Shown: positions 35,793 to 44,406 of the stretch, in pieces | How the letters are laid out: each line of letters starts with the position of its first letter | How positions within the stretch are numbered: the first letter of the stretch is position 1 | Assembly: GCA_964545715.1 (NCBI GenBank) | Contig: CAZJHX010000019.1 | Coordinates: forward strand, 26,965-90,964 | Origin: CAZJHX01 sp964545715 | GTDB taxonomy: Bacteria; Myxococcota_A; UBA9042; GCA-2863065 | Length of the DNA: 64,000 nucleotides | Direction: 5' to 3' | Notes under the pieces: model-generated | Seen by the model: the letters and a program-made list of their open reading frames with translations, nothing else | Told to the model about the DNA's origin: nothing | Databases searched by the model: none | Made by a program: the position numbers and the translations under genes

Positions 35793-36422
35793 CTATCTGG
35801 CGCGTGGGGCCCTGCCCGGCTTGGGATAGCAGCGGTTGCGACACCGCCCCTTCTCGTAGGTGTGCTCCAGGGTCAGCACCGCATACTCCACCGTCACCTC
35901 GCCGCCGTATTGCGAGCCCTTGGGCAGCGGGCCGTACCAGATCTGGACCGTCTCGTGGCACGCACCGCACGGGGAGCCGTTGTTGCAGTCCCACGGCAGG
36001 CAGCCGCACAGGTGCAGCACCTCGGTCCGCTCGGGCTTCGGCGCTTTGATCAGCCTGTAGACGACCCCACGCTTGTCCTGTACGAAGCTCCAAACAGCCT
36101 TTGTCCCCGGGCTGCCCTGCCAGTAGCTGGGGCCACGGACCATGCCGGGCTCGTCCTTGCGCGGGTTGACCGCCTTCCCGCGGGCGCCTTTGTGCAGGGT
36201 CTCCACGTCCATGCGCACGGGAATCTTCGTCAGCCCTTTCGCCGCTAGCGCAGCCTTGAGGCTCTCAGCGGATGCACGCGAGAACGCGCTGCTTTTGGCC
36301 TGGATTTGGGGGTCCTTGGGCTCAACGCACCGGTCGGGGTTGAGAAGCACGCGGTCGGCCTGAGCAGCGGGGGAGACGAGGGCGACGGCGCAGAAGAGCG
36401 AGAGGGCGGAGAGCGTCTTCAT
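35793..36422 (-). CDS. Secreted Cys-containing protein of unknown function
   Basis: 209 residues starting at MKTLSALSLFCAVALV, with a signal peptide cut likely after AQA (residue 22). The mature part is basic. It has one Cys early (NPDRC) and a cluster later (LCGCLPWDCNNGSPCGACHE), then GRCRNRCYP near the end, which suggests a disulfide-bonded or metal-binding protein. CGAC is a redox-type CxxC, but no thioredoxin fold is evident. Family not recognised. A TATGAT box lies 6 nt upstream of the ATG, and it diverges from the small membrane-anchored protein at 36482. Confidence 0.7.
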   Translation of the reverse strand: MKTLSALSLFCAVALVSPAAQADRVLLNPDRCVEPKDPQIQAKSSAFSRASAESLKAALAAKGLTKIPVRMDVETLHKGARGKAVNPRKDEPGMVRGPSYWQGSPGTKAVWSFVQDKRGVVYRLIKAPKPERTEVLHLCGCLPWDCNNGSPCGACHETVQIWYGPLPKGSQYGGEVTVEYAVLTLEHTYEKGRCRNRCYPKPGRAPRAR

Positions 36423-36428
36423 GGCGTG

Positions 36429-36434
36429 ATCATA
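36429..36434 (-). promoter_or_regulatory. -10 box, leaderless-type promoter
   Basis: TATGAT on the minus strand (5 of 6 to consensus) ends 6 nt before the ATG at 36422. No Shine-Dalgarno fits between. Confidence 0.5.
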
Positions 36435-36469
36435 GACGGAAGACAGCACGAAACCATGCACAACCGGTG

Positions 36470-36475
36470 TATGGT
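36470..36475 (+). promoter_or_regulatory. -10 box, leaderless-type promoter
   Basis: TATGGT ends 6 nt before the ATG at 36482; it mirrors the box of the divergent gene 36 bp away. Confidence 0.45.
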
Positions 36476-36481
36476 GTTGCC

Positions 36482-36868
36482 ATGTGGTGGATTCTCGGAG
36501 TCGCAGCGTTGGTCGCCGTCGCGTTTACGCTGCGGCCGCGCGCCTCCGTGACGCGGCTGGTCGATCAGGCTGTGGCGGCCAAGGATCCGGGCTGCCTCGT
36601 CGAGCACCTGGCCACCGTCCCGGAGCCGTCCCGCCCCACCAACTTCGACCAGGCCGTGCGCGGGCTGTGGGACATCTACGAGCGTCGCCTGGCCGCGCGA
36701 CTGGTGCACGGTGCCGCCGACCTTGTGGCAGGCGCCACCATCACGCAGTACTGGATTCGGCAGATCATGGAGGTCGAGCCCGAGGTCTCCAAAGAGGTCT
36801 TTGACGACCCGTTTCTAGAGCGCCTTTACCGCCCGGAGGTTGCCGCCAGATGCGGCAAAATGGGGTGA
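36482..36868 (+). CDS. Small single-pass membrane protein, unknown function
   Basis: 128 residues starting at MWWILGVAALVAVAF, one N-terminal membrane helix with a short outside end. The rest is a helical soluble domain with an amphipathic pattern (RPRASVTRLVDQAVAAKD, YWIRQIMEVEPEVSKEVF). No motif was recognised. The ATG at 36482 is preferred to one 15 nt earlier because it has a -10 box at leaderless distance. It converges on the ABC-F gene through a strong hairpin. Confidence 0.65.
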   Translation: MWWILGVAALVAVAFTLRPRASVTRLVDQAVAAKDPGCLVEHLATVPEPSRPTNFDQAVRGLWDIYERRLAARLVHGAADLVAGATITQYWIRQIMEVEPEVSKEVFDDPFLERLYRPEVAARCGKMG

Positions 36869-36880
36869 AGCAAGTAGCCT

Positions 36881-36897
36881 CTCCGCCGTCGGCGGAG
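36881..36897. terminator. Bidirectional hairpin between convergent genes
   Basis: CTCCGCC-GTC-GGCGGAG is a perfect 7-bp GC-rich stem with a 3-nt loop. It lies 12 nt after one stop and 8 nt before the other. No T run follows on either strand, so termination would rest on the stem alone. Confidence 0.5.
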
Positions 36898-36904
36898 CCC
36901 ACAG

Positions 36905-38524
36905 TCAGCTTGCGCGCATGCCGGGCGCTTCATGCCCGGTGGCAGTCACATATTCGTCGTAGGTGCCGGGGTACACGTGTGGTCCCTCGGGCGTGATCTC
37001 CAGCACGTGCGTGGCGACGGCGCGCAGGAAAGCGCGATCGTGGCTCACGAAGACGATGGTGCCTTGATAGTCCTCCAGCGACTTCACCAGCCCGCGCTTG
37101 GTCGCGATGTCCAGATGGTTGGTCGGCTCGTCGAGCACCAGCAGGTTGGGCGCGTCGAACAGGATGCGGGCCAGCGCCAGGCGCGCCTTCTCCCCGCCGG
37201 ACAGGTAGCCCACCGGCTTGTCCGCGTCCTCTCCCTGAAAGCCGAACGCGCCCGCCAGTGACCGCAGGGTCCCGATCCCCGCCACCGGGGCGTGGTGCTG
37301 CAGCTCCTCGAAGACGGTGCGCGTGCCGTCCAGCTGCTCCATGACGTGCTGCGCAAAGTAGCCCATCGTCACCGACGCGCCGACCGTCACCTCCCCCGAA
37401 TCGGGCTCCAGCAGCCCGGCCATCATCTTGAGCAGCGTGGTCTTTCCGGCGCCGTTGGCGCCCATCACCGCCCAGCGCTGCTTGCGGTTGACCAGCACGG
37501 ACACGTTGTCGTGCACGACGTGCTCACCGTAGGCCTTGCTGATGTGGTCCGCGCGGATGACGTCGTCGCCTGACCGCCCGGCCGCCTGAAACCGAAAGAC
37601 GCGCTCAACCATGCGACGCGGCGGCGCCACGCGCTCGATCTTGTCCAGCTTCTTCACCCGGCTTTGCACCTGCGCCGCCTTGGCCGCCTGAGCTTTGAAC
37701 CGCTCCACAAAGCGCATCTCTTTGGCCAGCATGGACTGCTGCCGCTCAAAGGCCGCGGCCCGGGCCACCGACTCCATATCGCGCTGCTGCTCGTAAAAGT
37801 CGTAGTCGCCCGTGTAGGTGCGCACCTCGCCGCCGTCGATCTCGACGATCTTGTTCACCACCCGGTTCAGCACGTCGCGGTCGTGGCACGTCATGACGAC
37901 GGTGCCCGCGTACCCGCGCAAAAAGTCCTCCAGCCAGAGGATCGACTCGATATCCAGGTAGTTGGTGGGCTCGTCCAGCAGCAGCACGTCGGGGCGGCCC
38001 AGCAGGATTCTGGCCAGCGCCACGCGCATCTTCCAGCCGCCCGACAGCTCTGACACGTCGCCGTCCACCGCGGCTTCGCGAAAGCTGAGGCCCGCTAGAA
38101 TCGCCCGCGCCTGTCCCTCCAGCTCATAGCCGCCCAGGGCCTCGTACCGGACCTGCACCTCGCCGTAGCGCGCCAGCACGCGATCCATGTCGCCCTCGCC
38201 CGTGGTCATCGCCTCCTCGAGCGCCTTCAGCTCGATGTCCAGCGCCCCGACCTCACCGGCGCCCGCGATGGTCTCTTCGACCACGCTGCGGCCGGCCATG
38301 TCGCCCACGTCCTGCCGAAAGTAGCCGACTGTGAGACGACGCGGCTGCTCGACGCCACCCTCGTCCGGAGACTCCTCGCCCGTGATCATGCGAAAGATCG
38401 TGGTCTTTCCCGCACCGTTGGGCCCGACGATGCCCACGCGCTCGCGCGGGTTGATCTGAAAGGACGCTCCCACAAAGAGGATCTGCGAGCCGTACTGCTT
38501 GGCGACATTGACGAAGCTGATCAT
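36905..38524 (-). CDS. ABC-F family ATPase (ribosome-associated type)
   Basis: 539 residues from the ATG at 38524, chosen because MISFVNVAKQYG begins the first ATPase domain directly. Two ABC domains are present. The first has GPNGAGKTT, LSGGWKMRVALARIL and LLLDEPTNYLD; the second has GANGAGKTT, LSGGEKARLALARIL and LVLDEPTNHLD. An interdomain linker of about 80 residues (the basic helical P-site tether, ERVAPPRRMVERVFRF at its end) joins them. No membrane part exists. ABC-F proteins act on the ribosome (translation control or antibiotic protection); which subgroup applies is unclear. Confidence 0.93.
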   Translation of the reverse strand: MISFVNVAKQYGSQILFVGASFQINPRERVGIVGPNGAGKTTIFRMITGEESPDEGGVEQPRRLTVGYFRQDVGDMAGRSVVEETIAGAGEVGALDIELKALEEAMTTGEGDMDRVLARYGEVQVRYEALGGYELEGQARAILAGLSFREAAVDGDVSELSGGWKMRVALARILLGRPDVLLLDEPTNYLDIESILWLEDFLRGYAGTVVMTCHDRDVLNRVVNKIVEIDGGEVRTYTGDYDFYEQQRDMESVARAAAFERQQSMLAKEMRFVERFKAQAAKAAQVQSRVKKLDKIERVAPPRRMVERVFRFQAAGRSGDDVIRADHISKAYGEHVVHDNVSVLVNRKQRWAVMGANGAGKTTLLKMMAGLLEPDSGEVTVGASVTMGYFAQHVMEQLDGTRTVFEELQHHAPVAGIGTLRSLAGAFGFQGEDADKPVGYLSGGEKARLALARILFDAPNLLVLDEPTNHLDIATKRGLVKSLEDYQGTIVFVSHDRAFLRAVATHVLEITPEGPHVYPGTYDEYVTATGHEAPGMRAS

Positions 38525-38606
38525 CGCTGTTGCTTTACCACGACGCCGCCCGGGTGCTGGCCAGAAATGGGCAATCCGTGCGATACGGGCGGCCATGACA
38601 CCGCCG

Positions 38607-38612
38607 TACCGT
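38607..38612 (+). promoter_or_regulatory. -10 box, leaderless-type promoter
   Basis: TACCGT ends 6 nt before the ATG at 38619, and the same hexamer precedes the gene starting at 35770 on the other strand. Confidence 0.4.
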
Positions 38613-38618
38613 GGCAAC

Positions 38619-39722
38619 ATGACTCTACCCTCCGATCTGTTGGCGTTCTCCAGCGGGCTCAAGGCCCTGCGCGAGCAGCTGGGCCCTCCCGGCGCCGAGG
38701 ACCTGGCCCACCTGAAGAAGATCGAGCGCTGGGGCCGGACGGCGACAGCGCTGGGACTGGCCACCGCCCCCATCGCCCCCAACCCGCTGTCGATCGCGGC
38801 GCTCAGCCTGGGTCGCTTCACGCGCTGGACGATGATCGCGCATCACGTGATGCACAAAGGCTACGACCGGGTACCCGACGCGCCTGAGCGCTACACCTCC
38901 CGCGGCTTTGCGCGTGGTCGCCGGCGCGCGCTGGACTGGTTCGACTGGATCGTGCCGCAGGCGTGGCATCAAGAGCACAACGTGCTGCATCACTATCGGC
39001 TGGGCGAGGCGGCGGATCCCGATCTGGTCGAGCACAACCTGGAGTGGCTGCGCGACAAGCCCTGGCCCAAGGCGGTCAAGCTGGCCATCGTCGGGGTGCT
39101 GGCCACCGTCTGGAAGCCGGCATATTACGCCCCGAACACCCTCATGGAGCTGCACTCGGCCGAGCGCAGGCGCGCGGTAAACGACGACCCGATCACGTTC
39201 GCCGACGCGGGCGTCTTCGATCCGCGCACCCGACTGGGCCGCGAGCTGCTCTTCAAGTCGTGGCTGCCGTACGCGGCCTGGCACTTCGGCGCGCTGCCGG
39301 CGATGTATCTGCCGCTGGGTCCCATCGCGATGGCCAACGTGCTCATCAACTCCGTGCTGGCTGAAGTGGTCACGAACCTGCACACCTTCACCGTGATCAC
39401 GACCAACCACGCCGGCGACGACATGTACCGGTTTGAGGACAAGGTCAGCTCCAAGCCGGACTGGCAGCTGCGGCAGATTCTGGGCTCGGTGAACTTCCGG
39501 ACCGGGTCCGACGTAAACGACTTTCTGCACGGCTGGCTGAACTACCAGATCGAGCACCACGTATGGCCGGATCTGAGTATGCTTCAGTATCAGCGGATTC
39601 AGCCCGCCATGAAGGCGCTGTGCGAGGAGCATGGCGTCCCGTACGCGCAACAGAGCGTGTTCACGCGGCTGCAGAAGACGCTGGCGATCATGATCGGCGA
39701 CGCCTCCATGGCGCGCGGCTGA
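38619..39722 (+). CDS. Membrane fatty acid desaturase
   Basis: 367 residues. Three histidine clusters that bind the di-iron centre are present: HHVMH (about residue 92), HQEHNVLHH (about 122) and QIEHHVWP (about 313). Membrane segments lie between the second and third boxes. The enzyme introduces a double bond in an acyl chain at the inner membrane using O2 and reduced ferredoxin or similar. A molybdopterin oxidoreductase gene follows in the same direction after 22 bp, which may be operonic. The start is supported by a leaderless-distance -10 box. Confidence 0.9.
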   Translation: MTLPSDLLAFSSGLKALREQLGPPGAEDLAHLKKIERWGRTATALGLATAPIAPNPLSIAALSLGRFTRWTMIAHHVMHKGYDRVPDAPERYTSRGFARGRRRALDWFDWIVPQAWHQEHNVLHHYRLGEAADPDLVEHNLEWLRDKPWPKAVKLAIVGVLATVWKPAYYAPNTLMELHSAERRRAVNDDPITFADAGVFDPRTRLGRELLFKSWLPYAAWHFGALPAMYLPLGPIAMANVLINSVLAEVVTNLHTFTVITTNHAGDDMYRFEDKVSSKPDWQLRQILGSVNFRTGSDVNDFLHGWLNYQIEHHVWPDLSMLQYQRIQPAMKALCEEHGVPYAQQSVFTRLQKTLAIMIGDASMARG

Positions 39723-39744
39723 CGCCCGGCGAGGAGAGCCACCC

Positions 39745-41982
39745 GTGAGCACCCACAAGACCGCGTGCATCCTGTGCAGCCTCAACTGCGGCCTGGAGAT
39801 CACGACCGAGGCAGGCCGCATCACGAAGGTGCGCGGGGACGCTGACCACCCGGTGTCGCGAGGTTATCTGTGTCAGAAGGCCGCGCGGCTGGACCACTAT
39901 CAGAACAACAGCGACCGCCTGGACAGCCCGCTTCGGCGGCGGCCGGACGGCACGTTCGAGCCGATCAGCTGGGACACCGCCATCGCCGAGATCGCGGCCG
40001 AGTTGGTGCGTCTGCGCGACAGGCACGGCGGCAAGGCGCTGGCCTATTACGGGGGCGGCGGCCAGGGAAACCATCTGGGCGGCATCTACGGCAGCGCCCT
40101 GCGCAGCGCCATGGGTACACGCTATTACTACTCGGCCCTGGCGCAGGAGAAGACCGGCGACTTCTGGGTCAATGGCAAGCTCTTCGGGCGCCAGACGTGC
40201 CACATCACCGAGGACATCGAGCATGCGGATCTGGTGCTGTTCATCGGCACAAACCCGTGGCAGGCGCACGGCATCCCGCGGGCGCGCAAGCTGGTCAAGG
40301 AGCTGGCGGCGGACCCGGCGCGCACGATGATCGTCATCGATCCGCGACGCACCCAGACCGCGAAGCGGGCGGACCTGCACCTGGCCGTTAAGCCGGGCAT
40401 GGACGCGTTTTTGCTGAGCGCGATCCTGGCCGCGCTGGAGCAGGAGCAGCTCGTGGACAAGGCGTTCATCGAGGCGCGGTGCTCGGGGTACGACCAGCTG
40501 CAGCCCTGGCTGGCGGGCGTCGATGTCGAGGACTTCTCGTCCCGGGCAGGCGTCGACGTGGCGCTCGTTCGGGACACCGCCCGTCGCCTGGCGGCCGCAA
40601 AGAGCGCCACGGTGCGGGCCGATCTGGGCATCCAGCAGAGCTATCGCAGCACGTTGAACTCGTACTTGGAGAAGCTGCTCTTTCTGGTGACGGGCAACCT
40701 CGGCAAGCCGGGCAGCAACAACTTCCACACGTTCTTTTTGCCGCTGATCGGGCACAGCTCGGACGAGAGCCGGGTCGCCGGCGCCTCCGGGGCGCGCGAG
40801 ATCTCAAAGCTGTATCCGCCCAACGTCCTGCCCGCTGAGATCGACAATGACCCCCCCGACCGCGTGCGCGGTCTGGTCGTGGACAGCGCCAACCCGATGG
40901 TCTCGGGCGCTGACACGACGGCGTACGGCCAGGCCTTCGACAAGCTGGAGCTGCTGGTCGTCCTGGATGTGGCGATGAGCGAGACGGCCCGCAAGGCGCA
41001 CTATGTCCTGCCGGGGTCCTCGCAGCTGGAGAAGTGGGAGTCGACCTTCTTCAACCTGTACTTTCCGACCAACATGTTCCACCTGCGCGCCCCCATATTG
41101 CCCCCGCGGCCGGGCACGCTGCCGGAGCCCGAGATCTATCGCCGCCTTCTGGTCGCCATGGGCGCGATCCCGGACCGCTTCCCGGTACTGGAGGCCATCG
41201 CCCGCACGCATCGCAAGGCGCCCGGGCTCAAGCTCTTTCACGCCGCGCTCGCCGCCACCTTGGCTGCGCGCCCTGCCCTGCGCCCATACGCCGCGGTGAT
41301 CCTGATGGCGACGCTGGGCAAGGCGCTGCCCGACGGAGCCGAGGCCGCCGCGCCGCTGTGGTTTGCGGCGCATCGATACGTCAAAAAGCACCGCGACGCT
41401 GTGGTGCGGGCCGGTCTACAGCCGGACGGGGAGGCGCTCTTCCAGCGCATTTTGGACAGCCGCTCGGGCACGGTCTTGTCGACGCACAGGTATGAGGATA
41501 CGTGGTCGTTTATCAGGCATCCCGACGGCCGCGTGCACCTGGATATCGCCGAGCTCATCGAGCAGCTGCAAGGGCTGCAACAGGCGCCTGCTCCACCGGG
41601 CGTCGGCGCGGACTTCCCGCTGCTGCTCATCGCCGGCGAGCGCCGCGGCTACAACGCCAACACGATCTATCGCAACCCGGCCTGGCGCAAGACGGACGCC
41701 GACGGCGCCTTGCGCATGCACCCCGACGACGCCGGCGCGGCGGGCCTGTCGGACGGCGCCGCCGCCACGTGCGAGTCGCGGCGTGGGTCGGTGCAGGTCA
41801 CGGTGAGAGTAGACGACACGATCCGCCCGGGCGTGGTCACGCTGCCGCACGGGTACGGCATGTCGTACGAGGGTCAGCCGCACGGGCCGCTGATCAACCT
41901 GCTCACCGAGTCCGCACACTGCGACCCGATCGCCTTCACGCCCTACCACAAGAACGTGCCCGTGCGCGTCACGGCCGCCTGA
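39745..41982 (+). CDS. Molybdopterin oxidoreductase with N-terminal [4Fe-4S] (formate dehydrogenase/nitrate reductase type)
   Basis: 745 residues from a GTG with GAGGAG 9 nt upstream. Cys8, Cys11, Cys15 and Cys43 form the N-terminal iron-sulfur motif. The molybdopterin domain follows (GGGGQGNHLGGIYG, LFIGTNPWQAHG, VIDPRRTQTAKRADLH, VTGNLGKPGSNN). A C-terminal dinucleotide-binding domain begins near 630 (LLIAGERRGYNANTIYRNPAW). No TAT signal, so it is cytoplasmic. No partner electron-transfer subunit is encoded next to it, so the substrate remains open. Confidence 0.9.
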   Translation: MSTHKTACILCSLNCGLEITTEAGRITKVRGDADHPVSRGYLCQKAARLDHYQNNSDRLDSPLRRRPDGTFEPISWDTAIAEIAAELVRLRDRHGGKALAYYGGGGQGNHLGGIYGSALRSAMGTRYYYSALAQEKTGDFWVNGKLFGRQTCHITEDIEHADLVLFIGTNPWQAHGIPRARKLVKELAADPARTMIVIDPRRTQTAKRADLHLAVKPGMDAFLLSAILAALEQEQLVDKAFIEARCSGYDQLQPWLAGVDVEDFSSRAGVDVALVRDTARRLAAAKSATVRADLGIQQSYRSTLNSYLEKLLFLVTGNLGKPGSNNFHTFFLPLIGHSSDESRVAGASGAREISKLYPPNVLPAEIDNDPPDRVRGLVVDSANPMVSGADTTAYGQAFDKLELLVVLDVAMSETARKAHYVLPGSSQLEKWESTFFNLYFPTNMFHLRAPILPPRPGTLPEPEIYRRLLVAMGAIPDRFPVLEAIARTHRKAPGLKLFHAALAATLAARPALRPYAAVILMATLGKALPDGAEAAAPLWFAAHRYVKKHRDAVVRAGLQPDGEALFQRILDSRSGTVLSTHRYEDTWSFIRHPDGRVHLDIAELIEQLQGLQQAPAPPGVGADFPLLLIAGERRGYNANTIYRNPAWRKTDADGALRMHPDDAGAAGLSDGAAATCESRRGSVQVTVRVDDTIRPGVVTLPHGYGMSYEGQPHGPLINLLTESAHCDPIAFTPYHKNVPVRVTAA

Positions 41983-41985
41983 CCG

Positions 41986-42927
41986 ATGTTGGAGCGGTGG
42001 GGCGACAACTTTGCAGCGCGCGCGCGGGCGTATTGGACGCCTGAGCGCACGCGCGCGCTGAACGGCGACAAGCGGCCGGCCATCGTGCCTCATGATGCGC
42101 CGCTGCTGCTGCGAGCGCTGGGGCTGCTGCACCGCGACGCGTCGATGCCGCCCACCCAGGTGCGCAAATATCGCCAGATCAACCATATGGTCGCCGTGCT
42201 GCAGCCGTCGCTCAGGGCGCTGCGCGATCGCTTTGAGACGGTGCGGATCCTGGATGCGGCCTGCGGACGCTCTTATCTGAGTACCCTGCTGGCCTGGCAC
42301 TTTCGGCACAACTGGGACCACCCGGTGCAGATCCTCGGCGTCGATCACAGCCTGCCGCTGGTCGAGGAGAGCCGGCGCCGAGCCGCGCTGATCGGGCTGG
42401 ACGACGTGCTGCGCTTCGAGGTCGCGCCGCTGCAGGACTTGGACGCGCCGGCCATCTGGCACGCGGCTTTTGGCGCCTCTGGAGACGGAAGAACCTTCCA
42501 CGGGCTGGTGTCTCTACACGCGTGCGACACAGCCACCGACGACGCCCTGGCGGTGGCGCTGGCCCATCGGGCGGACATGATCGCGGTGGTGCCGTGCTGC
42601 CAGGCGGAGCTGTCTTCGCGCTGGGCCGCGCTGGCCGACGCGGACAACGGCGGAGACTTCTCGGCGATGTGGGCAGCGCCGCACCTACGGCGCGCGGCGG
42701 CGGCGCACATCACCGATCTCTTTCGTCTCCTGCTAGTGCGCGGGGCGGGCTACGACGCGTCGGCCATCGAGTTTGTCCCGTCCGAGCACACGCCCAAAAA
42801 CACGCTGATCCGGGCGCTGCGCGTCTCGGACGGCGACCCCGACGCCCTGCGCGAGTACCGTGCCTTGAGAGACGCCACCGGCGGTGCGGGCATCGACCTG
42901 GAGCACCGCGTCTCCCCTGAGAAGTAA
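41986..42927 (+). CDS. SAM-dependent methyltransferase (Methyltransferase_32-like)
   Basis: 313 residues, starting 3 nt after the oxidoreductase stop and hence co-transcribed. Motif I is ILDAACGRSYLSTLLA. The acidic strand 2 is ILGVDHSLPLVE, followed by LVSLHACDTATDDALAVAL and VPCCQAEL, which are hallmarks of the PF13679 group. The target is unknown; relatives include putative rRNA/tRNA or protein methylases. Confidence 0.85.
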   Translation: MLERWGDNFAARARAYWTPERTRALNGDKRPAIVPHDAPLLLRALGLLHRDASMPPTQVRKYRQINHMVAVLQPSLRALRDRFETVRILDAACGRSYLSTLLAWHFRHNWDHPVQILGVDHSLPLVEESRRRAALIGLDDVLRFEVAPLQDLDAPAIWHAAFGASGDGRTFHGLVSLHACDTATDDALAVALAHRADMIAVVPCCQAELSSRWAALADADNGGDFSAMWAAPHLRRAAAAHITDLFRLLLVRGAGYDASAIEFVPSEHTPKNTLIRALRVSDGDPDALREYRALRDATGGAGIDLEHRVSPEK

Positions 42928-42943
42928 GCTATCCAACGCCTCG

Positions 42944-43483
42944 AATGGCGCGATACCTCGCCATTCAGCGCCAGGATGCATCATCCTCCCCTCGAATGGC
43001 GCGATACCGCGCCATTCAGGCCCAGGGATGCATCATCCTCCCCCCGAATGGCGCGATACCTCGCCATTCAGGGCCTGGATGCATCATCCTCCCCTCGAAT
43101 GGCGCGATATCGCGCCATTCAGCGCCAGGATGCGACATCCACCGCCTCAATGGCGCGATACCTCGCCATTCAGCGCCAGGATGCGACATCCACCGCCTCA
43201 ATGGCGCGATATCGCGCCNNNNNNNNNNNNNNNNNNNNNNNNNNNNNNNNNNNNNNNNNNNNNNNNNNNNNNNNNNNNNNNNNNNNNNNNNNNNNNNNNN
43301 NNNNNNNNNNNNNNNNNNCGCCATTCAGCGCCAGGATGCGACATCCACCGCCCCAATGGCGCGATATCGCGCCATTCAGCGCCAGGATGCGACATCCACC
43401 GCCTCAATGGCGCGATATCGCGCCATTCAGCGCCAGGATGCGACATCCACCGCCCCAATGGCGCGATATCGCGCCATTCAGGG
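42944..43483. repeat. 51-bp palindromic tandem repeat array, interrupted by a scaffold gap
   Basis: Units begin at 42944, 42995, 43047, 43098, 43149 and 43200, then after the gap at 43355, 43406 and 43457. Each has AATGGCG...CGCCATT arms around a variable centre, up to the perfect 22-bp palindrome AATGGCGCGATATCGCGCCATT. A second small inverted repeat, GGATG-CGA-CATCC or GGATGCATCATCC, follows. Two variants occur: early units with ATCATCCTCCCCTCG, later ones with GACATCCACCGCCTC. The array fills the space between two convergent genes. All reading frames across it are open only because 51 is divisible by 3. Confidence 0.93.
43219..43318. other. Assembly gap (100 N)
   Basis: Exactly 100 N inside the repeat array, the usual placeholder for unknown length. 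The real number of repeat units is therefore not known. Confidence 0.98.
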
Positions 43484-43536
43484 CCAAACGGGCAGAATGC
43501 CATCGCGGCTCACGTGCACTACGACACGCTGATCGC

Positions 43537-44322
43537 TTATTTGGTGACGCTGTAGCCTCCCGGGACGTGGGCGCCGAAAGTGCGGACCGTGCGCAGGTGT
43601 CGCAACCCGGCGCGAAAGCCGATGGGCAGGGTGCAGAAGTACTGCATGGCGGTGGGCAGGGCGCCGAAGACGCGCTCGATGGGCTCGAAGGGGCCGCCCT
43701 TGATGTTCTCGCGCAGCATCGGCGGGGCCGCGCCGTCACGCCGATAGGTCGTCACGTACGCCAGCAGGCGCCGGTGATAGTCGGGATCCTCGACCACGGC
43801 GGAGATCGACCCACCGCGCGGGTGCGTGCCGTCCAGCATCTGGGCCGTCTGCAGCTCCATCTGCTCGACGCCGTCCTCGAACATGGCGAGCAGCTGCATG
43901 TCGTAGACGGGGTTGGCGTGCACGACCTGCAGCACGTGCCCGATGATGTTGTCGCGCGAGCTGAACAACCCCAGCGGGTCGGTCAGCGAGGCCGGCTCAT
44001 CCAGAAACCGCAGCACCTGGTGAAACCCGTAGTTGATGCCCTTGCTGCGGTAATAATCAGCCGCCGCGGGCGAGATCCAAAAGCGCAGCATGTCCGCGCT
44101 GCCCACGATCAGCTGCCCGCGCGTGGGCACCTGCTCGATCAACCCCAGCTCCTGCAGCCGCGTCAGCTTGCGCCGCGCCTCGCGGGTGTCGATGTACCCC
44201 CAGACTGCACGACAAAACCGCCAGCATTTGCCGGGCCACCGCCAGGGCGCCCCGGCTGCCTGAGCCAGCAAGGCCAGAGGGGAGCGCTCCAGGCGCGCGG
44301 TCTGTGTCATGGCAGCGTCCAT
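43537..44322 (-). CDS. Conserved-looking protein of unknown function, possible winged-helix N-terminal part
   Basis: 261 residues. Residues 45-80 (ARRKLTRLQELGLIEQVPTRGQLIV) look like a winged-helix recognition segment. The rest is a soluble alpha/beta region (YYRSKGINYGFHQVLRFLDEP, DNIIGHVLQVVHANPVYDMQLLAMFEDG) with a Gly-rich C terminus and no catalytic motif I recognise. No signal peptide; the hydrophobic stretch at 15-27 is short. A TAGTGT box stands 6 nt before the ATG. Confidence 0.65.
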   Translation of the reverse strand: MDAAMTQTARLERSPLALLAQAAGAPWRWPGKCWRFCRAVWGYIDTREARRKLTRLQELGLIEQVPTRGQLIVGSADMLRFWISPAAADYYRSKGINYGFHQVLRFLDEPASLTDPLGLFSSRDNIIGHVLQVVHANPVYDMQLLAMFEDGVEQMELQTAQMLDGTHPRGGSISAVVEDPDYHRRLLAYVTTYRRDGAAPPMLRENIKGGPFEPIERVFGALPTAMQYFCTLPIGFRAGLRHLRTVRTFGAHVPGGYSVTK

Positions 44323-44328
44323 GGGCAG

Positions 44329-44334
44329 ACACTA
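44329..44334 (-). promoter_or_regulatory. -10 box, leaderless-type promoter
   Basis: TAGTGT with an upstream TG (TTTGCTAGTGT) on the minus strand, 6 nt before the ATG at 44322. Confidence 0.45.
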
Positions 44335-44394
44335 GCAAACCGACACACATCAACCTCCTGAAAGATTCTGAAGGCGCGCCCCCGGTGCAGCCGC

Positions 44395-44400
44395 TAGTCT
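44395..44400 (+). promoter_or_regulatory. -10 box, leaderless-type promoter
   Basis: TAGTCT ends 6 nt before the ATG at 44407; no Shine-Dalgarno lies between. Confidence 0.4.
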
Positions 44401-44406
44401 GCCGGT

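Noticed and set aside
36919..36944. GCCGGGC/GCCCGGT inverted repeat as a terminator
   Set aside because: It lies within the coding end of the ABC-F gene and is explained by codon use; the hairpin at 36881-36897 is the better candidate.
38525..38821. 99-residue N-terminal extension of the ABC-F protein
   Set aside because: It overlaps the divergent desaturase start and lacks ABC-F features; MISFVNVAK at 38524 is the natural domain start.
42944..43483. CRISPR array
   Set aside because: The units are contiguous and nearly identical throughout; there are no unique spacers and no cas genes.
42884..44361. Long plus-strand frames running through the 51-bp array and the N gap
   Set aside because: 51 bp is a multiple of three, so all frames stay open; the peptides are simple repeats crossing undefined sequence.
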